Below, in pieces: positions 1 through 7,191 of a stretch of 9,690 nt of DNA. How positions within the stretch are numbered: position 1 is the stretch's first letter; each line of letters begins with the position of its first letter. Position numbers and translations under genes: made by a program. Location: the NCBI GenBank assembly GCA_024638545.1, contig JAHEKD010000048.1, positions 1 through 9,690 of the forward strand, given 5' to 3'. The notes beneath the pieces are model-generated. The model did not search any database. It worked only from the letters and a program-made list of their open reading frames with translations, and was not told where the DNA came from. This DNA comes from Gammaproteobacteria bacterium. Lineage in GTDB: Bacteria > Pseudomonadota > Gammaproteobacteria > Arenicellales > JAHEKD01.

Positions 1-42
1 TATGGCCGGATGCGCAAATAGAACTAATATTTTATTTGCCAT
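1..42 (-). CDS. NAD(P)H oxidoreductase, flavodoxin-like fold (5' end only)
   Basis: Only the first 14 codons are in the window; the gene runs off the left edge. They read MANKILVLFAHPAI from an ATG at 42. The short N-terminal beta strand followed by FAHP is the typical opening of the KefF/MdaB/NQO1-like flavodoxin-fold quinone reductases, where this loop starts the FMN phosphate-binding site. These are cytoplasmic enzymes that reduce quinones or electrophiles using NAD(P)H, and some regulate glutathione-gated potassium efflux. An AGGA ribosome-binding motif lies at 55-58 on the minus strand, 12 nt upstream, a little far. The gene follows the DUF1499 gene on the same strand after about 80 bp, so co-transcription is possible. 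The family call rests on 14 residues; KefF, MdaB or a generic NAD(P)H dehydrogenase cannot be told apart. Confidence 0.55.
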   Translation of the reverse strand, partial: MANKILVLFAHPAI

Positions 43-123
43 CTTTATGCGCTATCCTGCCATTTTATGTAACTTTTATCCATGACTAACCATCCTTATC
101 ATACTCCAGAAATCTACAGTTGA

Positions 124-591
124 TTAAAATCGTGACAGAAATTCTTTTTTGAACTGCTCTGCTCTGGATTTATTTTTACCCAGGTCCGAACGTCCGACCC
201 GGGATGCCGAACGTAAGTGCAGCTTTTTATTTAAACGGTCCAGCCTGAGTTCAAAATCATCTATGAAACCAAATACCCTTGATTTAAAAGTAGCCGATAA
301 ATACTCTTTTTTTTGCACGACAATCTTACCTTCCATCTTGGTAACTATCGCTGCAGCCAGGCTCAGGTCAGTGATTTGTGCCTTTTTCGATAAATCTATG
401 GCTTTTATAAAGTGTGCCTGATCATTAGGATATTCACTGCATACGCAATTCTTAGTCGCCGGACAAGGCGCCAACGCCCCAGCTACAGGCAGCTTCGCCT
501 GCTGATTCCGGGAGGAATGGCCTAGTAAAAATAAACCTGCCACAATCACTAAACTAGTGATAATTACTGATATGACGATGTATTTCAACAT
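124..591 (-). CDS. Membrane-anchored DUF1499 family protein
   Basis: A 155-residue protein from the ATG at 591; an in-frame TTG at 624 would add 11 residues rich in basic side chains, and neither start has a strong ribosome-binding site. Residues 4 to 25 form one hydrophobic segment (an uncleaved anchor or signal peptide), so the rest is probably periplasmic. The body matches DUF1499: an early CPATKNCVCS motif (cysteines near 43, 49 and 51), a central region that ends in DDFELRLD, and the family hallmark RSASRVGRSDLGKNKSR near residues 127 to 143. The function of DUF1499 is unknown. The gene is divergent from msrP, with about 175 bp between the starts, and lies upstream of a flavodoxin-fold oxidoreductase on the same strand. 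The family assignment is firm; the role and the exact start are not. Confidence 0.85.
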   Translation of the reverse strand: MLKYIVISVIITSLVIVAGLFLLGHSSRNQQAKLPVAGALAPCPATKNCVCSEYPNDQAHFIKAIDLSKKAQITDLSLAAAIVTKMEGKIVVQKKEYLSATFKSRVFGFIDDFELRLDRLNKKLHLRSASRVGRSDLGKNKSRAEQFKKEFLSRF

Positions 592-687
592 ATTCTGACG
601 ATATTTATGACGATTAGTAAACAATTAAGAATCTTATAGTAACTTATAAATTTTAAACTAACTTTCCGCTTACAGGTCGAATTCAGC

Positions 688-697
688 GCGTTAACGC
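688..697. promoter_or_regulatory. 10-bp palindrome in the divergent spacer (possible operator)
   Basis: GCGTTAACGC is a perfect 10-bp palindrome in the spacer between the DUF1499 gene and msrP. It lies immediately upstream of the weak -35 position of the msrP promoter. Its place suits a regulator site, but a palindrome this short can occur by chance and no regulator gene is nearby. Confidence 0.25.
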
Positions 698-698
698 A

Positions 699-727
699 CT
701 GATGTTTATATGATTGAACTATATAAT
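699..727 (+). promoter_or_regulatory. Probable sigma-70 promoter of msrPQ
   Basis: A perfect -10 hexamer TATAAT lies at 722-727. At 17-bp spacing the -35 position (699-704, CTGATG) matches the consensus at only three of six bases, which suggests dependence on an activator or a modest basal level. The expected transcript start near 734 leaves a leader of about 30 nt before the msrP ATG at 766. Confidence 0.5.
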
Positions 728-765
728 ACCCAATCAGTCTATATACAGAACTAAACATTGGGTAA

Positions 766-1743
766 ATGGATATGTTGATTGCAAAAAAACGGCTACCGGA
801 AATAAAATCCAGTGAAATCACCCCGAAATGCGTCTACCGTAACCGGCGTGAATTTATTATGGGTGGTGCAGCACTGGCTCTGGGTTTAAACATGACAAGC
901 AGTTGGGCAGCACTACAAAGTGAAAGCCCGTTTCCGAAACCTTTTGCAGATGCTCCCGGCAGCCTTTATTCCAGCGATGAAAAATTAACCGATTATGAAT
1001 CTGTAACAACCTATAATAATTTTTATGAGTTTTCCACAGATAAACATCGACCCGCTGAACTTGCAAAAAACTTCATGGCACGCCCATGGACAATCAGCGT
1101 GGCGGGCGAATGCAATAAGCCCAGACAGTGGGATATAGATGAATTAATCAGCAAGTTCCCGTCTGAAGAACGCATTTACCGACATCGTTGCGTCGAAGCC
1201 TGGTCAATGGTTGTTCCCTGGATTGGCTTCGAATTGGGCAAACTGATAAAAGCCAGCGAGCCAACGGCTAATGCGAAGTTCATCGAGTTTGAGACGCTGC
1301 ATGATCCGCAAAGAATGCCCGGCCAAAAGCCAGGTTTTTTGGGGGGAACGCTGGACTGGCCCTACCGCGAGGGACTGCGCATGGATGAGGCGATGCATCC
1401 CCTGACCATTTTGACGGTCGGGTTGTACGGCGAGTACCTGCCTGGACAAAACGGTGCGCCGCTGCGTTTAACGGTGCCCTGGAAATATGGCTTCAAGGGC
1501 ATCAAGTCAATCGTCAGCATTCGTTTCACCGAGCAGCAGCCACAAAATACCTGGAACCTTCAGGCACCGTCTGAGTACGGCTTTTATGCAAATGTCAATC
1601 CTGAGGTGGATCATCCGCGCTGGTCACAGGCAAAGGAGCGTAAAATCGGCGAACTATTTAAACAACCAACTTTAATGTTCAATGGCTATGGTGATCACGT
1701 TGCTGATTTATACAGCGGCATGGATTTAAGCAGACACTTTTAA
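766..1743 (+). CDS. msrP: Protein-methionine-sulfoxide reductase catalytic subunit MsrP (YedY)
   Basis: A 325-residue molybdopterin enzyme of the sulfite-oxidase fold that reduces methionine sulfoxide in periplasmic proteins and so repairs oxidative or chlorine damage. A twin-arginine signal is visible: residues 24-31 read YRNRREFI, followed by a hydrophobic stretch and a likely cleavage after SSWA near residue 48, so the cofactor is inserted before Tat export. Cys142, in RHRCVEAW, is at the position of the molybdenum-ligating cysteine of this family. The length is close to the usual 320 to 335 residues. The ATG at 766 has only a poor ribosome-binding site; a second ATG two codons later is an alternative. 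The gene is followed after 5 bp by msrQ, its membrane electron donor, as in the standard msrPQ operon. Nothing looks broken. Confidence 0.96.
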   Translation: MDMLIAKKRLPEIKSSEITPKCVYRNRREFIMGGAALALGLNMTSSWAALQSESPFPKPFADAPGSLYSSDEKLTDYESVTTYNNFYEFSTDKHRPAELAKNFMARPWTISVAGECNKPRQWDIDELISKFPSEERIYRHRCVEAWSMVVPWIGFELGKLIKASEPTANAKFIEFETLHDPQRMPGQKPGFLGGTLDWPYREGLRMDEAMHPLTILTVGLYGEYLPGQNGAPLRLTVPWKYGFKGIKSIVSIRFTEQQPQNTWNLQAPSEYGFYANVNPEVDHPRWSQAKERKIGELFKQPTLMFNGYGDHVADLYSGMDLSRHF

Positions 1744-1748
1744 ATCCT

Positions 1749-2378
1749 GTGATCAGACCCGTTTCACCGGCAGCACTGCGCTGGCTAAAATCGCTGCTGT
1801 TCATGGTCTGTCTCTTGCCGCTGGCCGGGGTGGCTCATGGTGTGCTTACGGCATCAATTGCCGGTGACCCGGTTGAGGCCATGACCGAGGTGAGCGGTCA
1901 GTGGGCCTTAAGATTTTTATTGCTGACCCTGAGTATTACCCCCTTCAGAACATTATTCAAGCTTACGGATCTGATCAAATTCAGGCGTATGCTGGGTTTA
2001 TTCGCATTTTTCTATGCATTGTGCCATTTAAGCGTTTATATCGTATTTGATCAGTTTTTCGATTGGCCGGAGATCTGGCGCGATACGGTGGAGAAAAAAT
2101 TTGTTTTTGCCGGAATGCTTGCCGTTGTGCTGATGATCCCGCTGGCGATAACTTCAACCAACGGCTGGATCAAGCGACTTGGTGGAAAACGCTGGCAGCG
2201 CCTTCATCGTCTTGTCTATGTTAGCGCCGTTGCCGCCGTGGTTCACTTTATCTGGCTCGTTAAGGCCGACTATACCCAGCCCCTTATTTACGCGGTGGTT
2301 TTGATTTTACTGCTCGGTTACAGGGTAATCCGGAAAATCCGCAAAAAACCTGCCGTGCTGAGATCTCGCACCTGTTGA
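1749..2378 (+). CDS. msrQ: Haem-binding membrane subunit MsrQ (YedZ)
   Basis: A 209-residue integral membrane protein of the ferric-reductase-like transmembrane family that passes electrons from the respiratory chain or a flavin reductase to MsrP. About six hydrophobic segments are visible. Likely haem-ligand histidines are His93 (in ALCHLSVY), His153 (RLHRLVY) and His166 (VVHFIWL), matching the conserved pattern. The start is a GTG at 1749, 5 bp after the msrP stop; it gives the expected length and the basic N-terminus, whereas the first internal ATG would lose half of the first membrane segment. The very short gap implies translational coupling. The C-terminus ends in a basic cytoplasmic tail. 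I see no second operon member downstream; 121 bp separate it from the next gene. Confidence 0.94.
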   Translation: MIRPVSPAALRWLKSLLFMVCLLPLAGVAHGVLTASIAGDPVEAMTEVSGQWALRFLLLTLSITPFRTLFKLTDLIKFRRMLGLFAFFYALCHLSVYIVFDQFFDWPEIWRDTVEKKFVFAGMLAVVLMIPLAITSTNGWIKRLGGKRWQRLHRLVYVSAVAAVVHFIWLVKADYTQPLIYAVVLILLLGYRVIRKIRKKPAVLRSRTC

Positions 2379-2434
2379 ATATAAAAGATGCACTGTTGAT
2401 GCTGTCCGTCACTGTTTCAGGAGCACCGAGATTG

Positions 2435-2457
2435 CGTTAGCGCTGCAAGCGGTAACG
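2435..2457. other. Small imperfect hairpin between msrQ and the ABC gene
   Basis: Two 9-base arms (CGTTAGCGC and GCGGTAACG) around a 5-base loop pair with one mismatch. No T-run follows directly, so this is not a standard intrinsic terminator. It could be a weak RNA structure at the end of the msrPQ transcript or an operator for the next gene. Confidence 0.25.
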
Positions 2458-2499
2458 ATCTGACTTGTTTATTTAACGAATTAGCATCATATTATCGCG

Positions 2500-4299
2500 A
2501 TGACGGATGATCACACGCTGCCTTTATACGCACCTTACCGTACAGTTAAAACCCTGCTCGGTTATCTCTGGGCTTTTCGCTGGCGAATCGGATTGGCGTT
2601 ACTGCTGATGATATTAGCCAAACTTGCAACTATTGCGGTTCCGCTAATTCTCAAGGATATCGTTGACCAGCTGGAAAAACCGACAGCAGGTCAGGTTGCG
2701 ATACAGTTGCCATTATTACTGCTATTGATCTACGGCGGTCTGCGATTTATAAATTCACTGTTTAATCAGCTGCGTGATCTGGTTTTTGCAAAAGCCGCGC
2801 TTAAATCCATCCGAACGATAACGCTGACAGTGTTTGAACACCTGCAGCATCTGTCACTCGGCTATCACCTGCAGCGAAAAACCGGTGGCTTGTCCCGCGA
2901 TATTGACAGGGGCGGCCGCGCCGTTAATGAACTGCTGCGGGTCATGATTTTCAGCATATTTCCAACACTGTTCGAACTCACCGTTGTCTGCATTATCTTA
3001 TTTGTCCGATACGAGCCCAGATTTGTCATCGTGACCCTGCTGACAATCGTCGGTTACGGAATTTTTACCTACTCGATTTCCAACTGGCGCCTGAAATTTC
3101 GAAAACGCATGAATGAGACCGAATCGAGGGCAAACACGACTGCGATAGACGCACTGATCAATTACGAGACAGTTAAATACTTTAATAATGAACAGCTGGA
3201 AACCGAGCGTTACAACAACAACCTCAAAAACTGGCAACAGGCCACCTATAACAGCGAGGCATCTCTTGCCGTGTTAAATATTGGCCAGGCGACCATCATT
3301 GCTGTCGGGCTGACGTTACTGATGGTGATGGCCGGTCAGAACGTTGTAAACGGCAAAATGACCTTGGGAGATTTCGTGCTGGTCAACGCGTTTTTGTTGC
3401 AGCTTTATGTGCCGCTGAATTTTCTGGGCTACGTTTTCAGGACGCTGCAAAACTCGCTTGTAGATATAAGCCGCATGTTCTCAATCCTTGATGTTGAAAA
3501 AGAGATTACCGATAAGGAAGATGCAAGACCGCTTAAAATTTCAGACGCCAGAATTGAATTTTCCAAGGTCAGATTTGCCTATAAAATGAATCGCCCGATA
3601 TTAACGGACGTGAGTTTTATTGTCCCAGGCGGTCAGAAGATTGCAATTGTCGGCCATAGCGGTGCCGGAAAATCAACCATCGCCCGCTTGATATTTCGAT
3701 TTTATGAGGTCACGGCTGGCCAGATCCTGATCGATGGACAGGATATCAGGGATGTTACGCTCGCCAGCCTGCGAAAAAATATCGGCGTTGTCCCGCAAGA
3801 CACTGTGCTTTTTAACGACACTATCGAATTTAATATTCGATATGGCAAACCCGATGCTTCCCATGATGAAATTCGACACGCGGCAAAACATGCCTACATG
3901 CATGATTTTATTGAATCACTCCCTGATGGATACCAAACTGAAGTCGGCGAACGTGGATTAAAATTATCAGGCGGTGAAAAACAGCGAATTGCAATTGCCA
4001 GAACAATTCTTAAAAACCCACCCATTCTTCTGCTTGATGAGGCAACTTCAGCGCTCGACTCCAAATCAGAAGAAGCCATTCAACTGGCGCTGAATGATAT
4101 CGCCAGGCAGCGCACCACTCTGGTCATTGCGCATCGCCTGTCAACCATTATGGACGCCGATCAGATTATCGTACTTGATAAGGGAGAAGTTGTCGAAACG
4201 GGTTCACACTATCAGTTACTGGAGCGAGACGGAAGCTACGCGTCCTTGTGGCAGCTTCAGCAAAACTCGAAAAAAGGTGCTGAATCGCTAATCGCATAA
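2500..4299 (+). CDS. Atm1/HMT1-type ABC exporter, fused permease and ATPase
   Basis: A 599-residue half-transporter expected to work as a homodimer in the inner membrane. Residues 1 to about 330 hold six membrane segments; the rest is the nucleotide-binding domain. Visible motifs are Walker A GHSGAGKST (385-393), Q-loop Gln433, signature LSGGE (489-493), Walker B ILLLDE (509-514) and the switch His545. The segments NYETVKYFNNE (221-231) and SLAVLNIGQ (255-263) are characteristic of the Atm1/ABCB7/HMT1 branch, whose bacterial members export glutathione-linked substrates such as glutathione polysulfide or metal-glutathione complexes. The substrate here is inferred from the family, not shown. 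The ATG at 2500 has no recognisable ribosome-binding site; a weak TTGTTT/CATATT pair at 2465-2493 would start transcription almost at the ATG, so a leaderless message is conceivable. The motifs are all intact. Confidence 0.93.
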   Translation: MTDDHTLPLYAPYRTVKTLLGYLWAFRWRIGLALLLMILAKLATIAVPLILKDIVDQLEKPTAGQVAIQLPLLLLLIYGGLRFINSLFNQLRDLVFAKAALKSIRTITLTVFEHLQHLSLGYHLQRKTGGLSRDIDRGGRAVNELLRVMIFSIFPTLFELTVVCIILFVRYEPRFVIVTLLTIVGYGIFTYSISNWRLKFRKRMNETESRANTTAIDALINYETVKYFNNEQLETERYNNNLKNWQQATYNSEASLAVLNIGQATIIAVGLTLLMVMAGQNVVNGKMTLGDFVLVNAFLLQLYVPLNFLGYVFRTLQNSLVDISRMFSILDVEKEITDKEDARPLKISDARIEFSKVRFAYKMNRPILTDVSFIVPGGQKIAIVGHSGAGKSTIARLIFRFYEVTAGQILIDGQDIRDVTLASLRKNIGVVPQDTVLFNDTIEFNIRYGKPDASHDEIRHAAKHAYMHDFIESLPDGYQTEVGERGLKLSGGEKQRIAIARTILKNPPILLLDEATSALDSKSEEAIQLALNDIARQRTTLVIAHRLSTIMDADQIIVLDKGEVVETGSHYQLLERDGSYASLWQLQQNSKKGAESLIA

Positions 4300-4380
4300 C
4301 AAGCCTCAAGACAAGCGCTAAGGCATTAAACCGTGTGCAAGGATAATAGCCCACAGCCGGACCCTACATGTTTGAGTTAA

Positions 4381-4564
4381 CTAACCCGCATTTCTCACCA
4401 CCCTACTACGGCGACGGTCCCTTGCCACGCCCTGTGGGCATTTTACTCGGTCAGGGTCCTCGACATAGTGTCAACGATGCCTGCAGGCTCTTTGGTCGTA
4501 AAACCCATACAGGACACATCCTTTAACCGTCTCGCTACGAAGTCCGGTGAGAAATGCGGGCTAA
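4381..4564. mobile_element. Miniature inverted-repeat element, copy 1, with CTAA target duplication
   Basis: The element is 4385-4560 (176 bp). It starts with CCCGCATTTCTCACC and ends with the exact reverse complement, a perfect 15-bp terminal inverted repeat. It is flanked by CTAA at 4381-4384 and 4561-4564, a 4-bp target duplication. No transposase is encoded, so it is a non-autonomous (MITE-like) element. It matches the copy at 5808-5983 at 168 of 176 positions without gaps and in the same orientation. Ends beginning with CC, a roughly 15-bp inverted repeat and a 4-bp duplication would suit the IS1380 family, but that is my inference. A GCCC-TGT-GGGC mini-hairpin inside is specific to this copy. 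Confidence 0.85.
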
Positions 4565-4638
4565 GCCCGGGGTATCGATATGGAGAGCGGATCATCTGCC
4601 TGGAACAAAAAAAGGCGCGGGCAATCAAAATTTAGATA

Positions 4639-4667
4639 TTGTCCTTCTATTGTCTACACTCTATTAT
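4639..4667 (+). promoter_or_regulatory. Probable promoter of the cysteine desulfhydrase gene
   Basis: TTGTCC (4639-4644) and TATTAT (4662-4667) are spaced by 17 bp and match the sigma-70 consensus at 4 and 5 of 6 positions, in an A+T-rich stretch. The predicted transcript start near 4674 gives a leader of about 27 nt with AGGA at 4686-4689 before the TTG at 4701. The promoter lies downstream of the inserted element, so the insertion need not have silenced the gene. Confidence 0.5.
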
Positions 4668-4700
4668 CTATATTTAATATTTAACAGGATAACAGTTACC

Positions 4701-5807
4701 TTGACAACAATTTCCAGGCGCGATTGGGTAAATCAGGCCATTGAAATAATAGAGGCTGATTTCAACCGGTCGGCAGATACTCACTTAGTGAAACTAAACT
4801 GGCCCGTGTTTGACTGTGTCGACATTTACTTAAAAGACGAATCAACCCACCCGACCGGCAGCCTGAAACACCGGCTCGCTCGTTCGCTTTTTTTATATGC
4901 ATTATGTAATGGATGGATCAATCAGGACACACCAGTAATTGAATCCTCCTCCGGAAGCACGGCTGTCTCTGAAGCTTACTTTGCTGCATTAATCGGTGTG
5001 CCGTTCATAGCGGTTATGCCGAAAAGCATCTCCTGTGAAAAGATTGAGAAAATTAAATTTTACGGCGGAGAATGCCATTTTGTTGATTCATCCGCTCAGA
5101 TATACCAGGCCGCAGAAAACCTTGCCGTGGAACTCGACGGTCACTATATTGATCAGTTCACCTATGCCGAAAGAGCAACTGACTGGCGCGGAAATAACAA
5201 TATTGCCGAGTCAATTTTTGAACAAATATCAAAGGAACCCCACTGCGTACCGCACTGGATAGTCATGAGTGCAGGCACAGGCGGCACCAGCGCCACGCTG
5301 GGCCGCTATATTCGATATCAAAAATTCAGTACGAGGCTTTGTGTGGCCGACCCGGAAAACTCGGTATTTTATGATTACTATAATAACGCAGACCGGTCAC
5401 TGAAAATTGAGAAGGGTTCACTCATAGAAGGCATCGGCCGACCCAGGGTTGAGCCCTCGTTCATGCCCGATATTATTGACCGCATGGAAAAAATTCCGGA
5501 TGCCGCCTCAATCGCCTGTCTCTCAATTCTGGAAACAAGATTAAAACGCAAATGCGGCGGAAGCACCGGCACCAATCTTTTCGCCACACTAAAATTAGCC
5601 AGTGAAATGCAAATAGCATCCCAGTGCGGCAGCATCGTGACATTGATTTGTGACGCCGGCGAACGCTACCTGGATACCTATTACAACCCGCAGTGGCTTA
5701 AGTCGAATAATATTAATACGGCACCTTATATGCAAAAGCTTGCTGAACTGGAATCCGGGAATATGAATGCTTTATTCAATAACACTGAAAACCAGAATAT
5801 AACCTAG
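4701..5807 (+). CDS. cds1: PLP-dependent L-cysteine desulfhydrase, Cds1-like
   Basis: A 368-residue cytoplasmic enzyme of the cysteine-synthase fold (fold type II PLP). It most resembles Cds1, which splits L-cysteine into hydrogen sulfide, pyruvate and ammonia. Visible hallmarks, numbered from the TTG, are KDESTHPTGSLKHR with the likely PLP-binding Lys56, the substrate loop SSGSTA (83-88), the block FTYAERATDWRGNNNIAES near 153-171, and the phosphate-binding GTGGT (192-196). The start is uncertain: the frame is open back to an ATG at 4554 inside the upstream mobile element, adding 49 residues with a hydrophobic stretch. TTG 4701 is preferred because a promoter and AGGA motif lie just upstream and similarity begins soon after. 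The gene is bracketed by two copies of the same miniature element, and its stop codon overlaps the target duplication of the second. A plain cysteine synthase is the alternative function. Confidence 0.85.
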   Translation: MTTISRRDWVNQAIEIIEADFNRSADTHLVKLNWPVFDCVDIYLKDESTHPTGSLKHRLARSLFLYALCNGWINQDTPVIESSSGSTAVSEAYFAALIGVPFIAVMPKSISCEKIEKIKFYGGECHFVDSSAQIYQAAENLAVELDGHYIDQFTYAERATDWRGNNNIAESIFEQISKEPHCVPHWIVMSAGTGGTSATLGRYIRYQKFSTRLCVADPENSVFYDYYNNADRSLKIEKGSLIEGIGRPRVEPSFMPDIIDRMEKIPDAASIACLSILETRLKRKCGGSTGTNLFATLKLASEMQIASQCGSIVTLICDAGERYLDTYYNPQWLKSNNINTAPYMQKLAELESGNMNALFNNTENQNIT

Positions 5808-5987
5808 CCCGCATTTCTCACCACCCTACTACTGCGACGGTCCCTTGCCACGCCCTGTCTGCATTTTACTCGGTCAGGGTCCTCGACATAGTGTCAACTA
5901 TGCCTGCGGGCCCTTTGGTCGTCAAACCCATACAGGACGCATCCTTTAACCGTCTCGCTACGAAGTCCGGTGAGAAATGCGGGCTAG
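5804..5987. mobile_element. Miniature inverted-repeat element, copy 2, with CTAG target duplication
   Basis: The element is 5808-5983 (176 bp) with the same perfect 15-bp terminal inverted repeat as copy 1, flanked by CTAG at 5804-5807 and 5984-5987. It is collinear with copy 1, with 8 substitutions and no gaps (about 95 percent identity). The left duplication contains the TAG stop of the preceding desulfhydrase gene. Joining the flanks in silico restores the same stop, so the insertion did not change the protein but separated it from its original 3' region. No transposase is encoded. Both strands hold short open frames through the element, which I regard as incidental. Confidence 0.85.
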
Positions 5988-6159
5988 CCCGCCCCCTGTT
6001 TAATATTGACACGGAAATGAATACCGAACCTGACGCGGCTGAAAAAAATAACTCTCCGGCCCACGTTGACCCCATTATTACGCCGGCGATGTCAACACCA
6101 GCGGAGCCGGATCACACAGGTCACTCATCGAGGATCCTCCCGCTCCTGTAACTGCAGGC
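5988..6159. other. Intergenic stretch after copy 2, no convincing gene
   Basis: This 172-bp spacer lies between convergent genes. It contains a possible 44-codon plus-strand frame (6017-6151) with a weak GGAA upstream and a Pro/Ala/Glu-rich translation that I do not recognise. A consensus -35 hexamer TTGACA at 6006-6011 lacks a partner -10 box. I found no strong hairpin plus T-run for either flanking gene. Confidence 0.4.
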
Positions 6160-7191
6160 TCAGCGAACAATCATGCAGTCACAGGGCACCGTGTGGCTTA
6201 CCTTGTAGGATACGCTGCCTGTGAGCAGTCCTTCGGCGCCCCCCAGGCCACGACAACCCATAACGATCAGGTCCGCATGCTCGCGCTCGGCGTTCGCGAT
6301 AATTTTACGTGCCGGATCGCCTTCAAGCAGCACCAGTTTCGGTGCCCGAACGCCCTTCGCCTCGGCGGTCAGGCGCCCGCGAGCCAGAACCTGCTCGCCG
6401 ATTTCCGCAGAGGTTGCCTTCGAAATAACCGGTGGAAAGAAGGTGCTGCTCACACGCTCGGCGACTGGATGTCGCAACGGGTCCAGCTCTTCACGGGCAG
6501 TGTCGCTGAGTTGATCGATGTCGATTGATGCGCGCAGGTTTTCGAGTGACGGGCCGCGCCAGGTCACGTAAAGGAGCACCAGGTTAGCGCCATACCGTGC
6601 GGCAATGTCGCTCGCGATCTCGACCGCCCTGTCGGCCTGTTCGGAACCGTCGGTTGGCACCAGAATGCTGTTTATGCCGGCAAGAACCGATTCCGGGTCC
6701 GCGCTGTGTACCGTTACGCAGGAACAGGGCGCGAGATGAAACACCTTGTGCGAGACACTACCCAAAACAAGTCCCCTGAGATCACCAAATCCGCGGCTGC
6801 CCATGACGATAAGATCCGCAGAGCTGTGCTTTGCCTGGTGCAGAATCCGTTCGCCCGCATCACCAGACTCGATGACGGTCTCGATACGTCTCACACCCTT
6901 GCCCTCGGCTTGCTCTTGCGCATCACGCAAGAGCATATGCCCCATGTGTTCCAGTATGTTGAGGTGTCGCGACTGGTGCTCATGGATACCGCTCTCCCGG
7001 CCGCTGTTTTCCGCCGTCTCGTATTCGCGTGATGCAGCATCGTAAAGTGTGTCAGAGACATTATCGTCACGCGTGCCGACATGCAGCAGAACCATTCGAG
7101 CATCGTATTTGGCAGCAAGGTCTGTACTCAGGTCCAGGGCTGCCTGCGAATGTATGGAACCGTCAATCGGTGTCAGTATGGTCTGGATCAT
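6160..7191 (-). CDS. Tandem-domain universal stress protein (UspA family)
   Basis: A 343-residue cytoplasmic protein made of two Usp domains, about 1-162 and 174-343. Each opens with the family start (ILTPIDGS and ILVPTDGS) and ends with the ATP-binding pattern G-x2-G-x9-G-S: residues 131-145 (GSRGFG...LGS) and 312-326 (GCRGLG...TGS). Both copies therefore probably bind ATP, like the UspE or mycobacterial tandem type, and act in stress or energy-limitation responses. The exact role of such proteins is usually unknown. The start is the ATG at 7191, with no good ribosome-binding site. By eye the gene is clearly more G+C-rich (stretches of 55 to 68 percent) than the genes on either side (around 42 percent in a sampled line), which hints at a separate origin. 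It faces the desulfhydrase gene and is monocistronic as far as the window shows. Confidence 0.93.
   Translation of the reverse strand: MIQTILTPIDGSIHSQAALDLSTDLAAKYDARMVLLHVGTRDDNVSDTLYDAASREYETAENSGRESGIHEHQSRHLNILEHMGHMLLRDAQEQAEGKGVRRIETVIESGDAGERILHQAKHSSADLIVMGSRGFGDLRGLVLGSVSHKVFHLAPCSCVTVHSADPESVLAGINSILVPTDGSEQADRAVEIASDIAARYGANLVLLYVTWRGPSLENLRASIDIDQLSDTAREELDPLRHPVAERVSSTFFPPVISKATSAEIGEQVLARGRLTAEAKGVRAPKLVLLEGDPARKIIANAEREHADLIVMGCRGLGGAEGLLTGSVSYKVSHTVPCDCMIVR

Noticed and set aside
4579..4683. 34-codon plus-strand frame between element copy 1 and the desulfhydrase gene
   Set aside because: It overlaps the predicted promoter, has no ribosome-binding site and no recognisable product.
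4381..5987. Composite transposon carrying the desulfhydrase gene as one inserted unit
   Set aside because: Each copy has its own matching target duplication, whereas a single composite insertion would give one duplication shared by the outer ends. Later mobility of the unit remains possible.
6017..6151. 44-codon plus-strand open frame with a Pro/Ala/Glu-rich product
   Set aside because: It has a weak ribosome-binding site and no recognisable similarity, and it lies in a spacer between convergent genes. A larger version starts inside the mobile element, which looks incidental.
6193..7032. Several long plus-strand open frames opposite the usp gene
   Set aside because: They are shadows caused by the high G+C content of a well-supported gene on the other strand.
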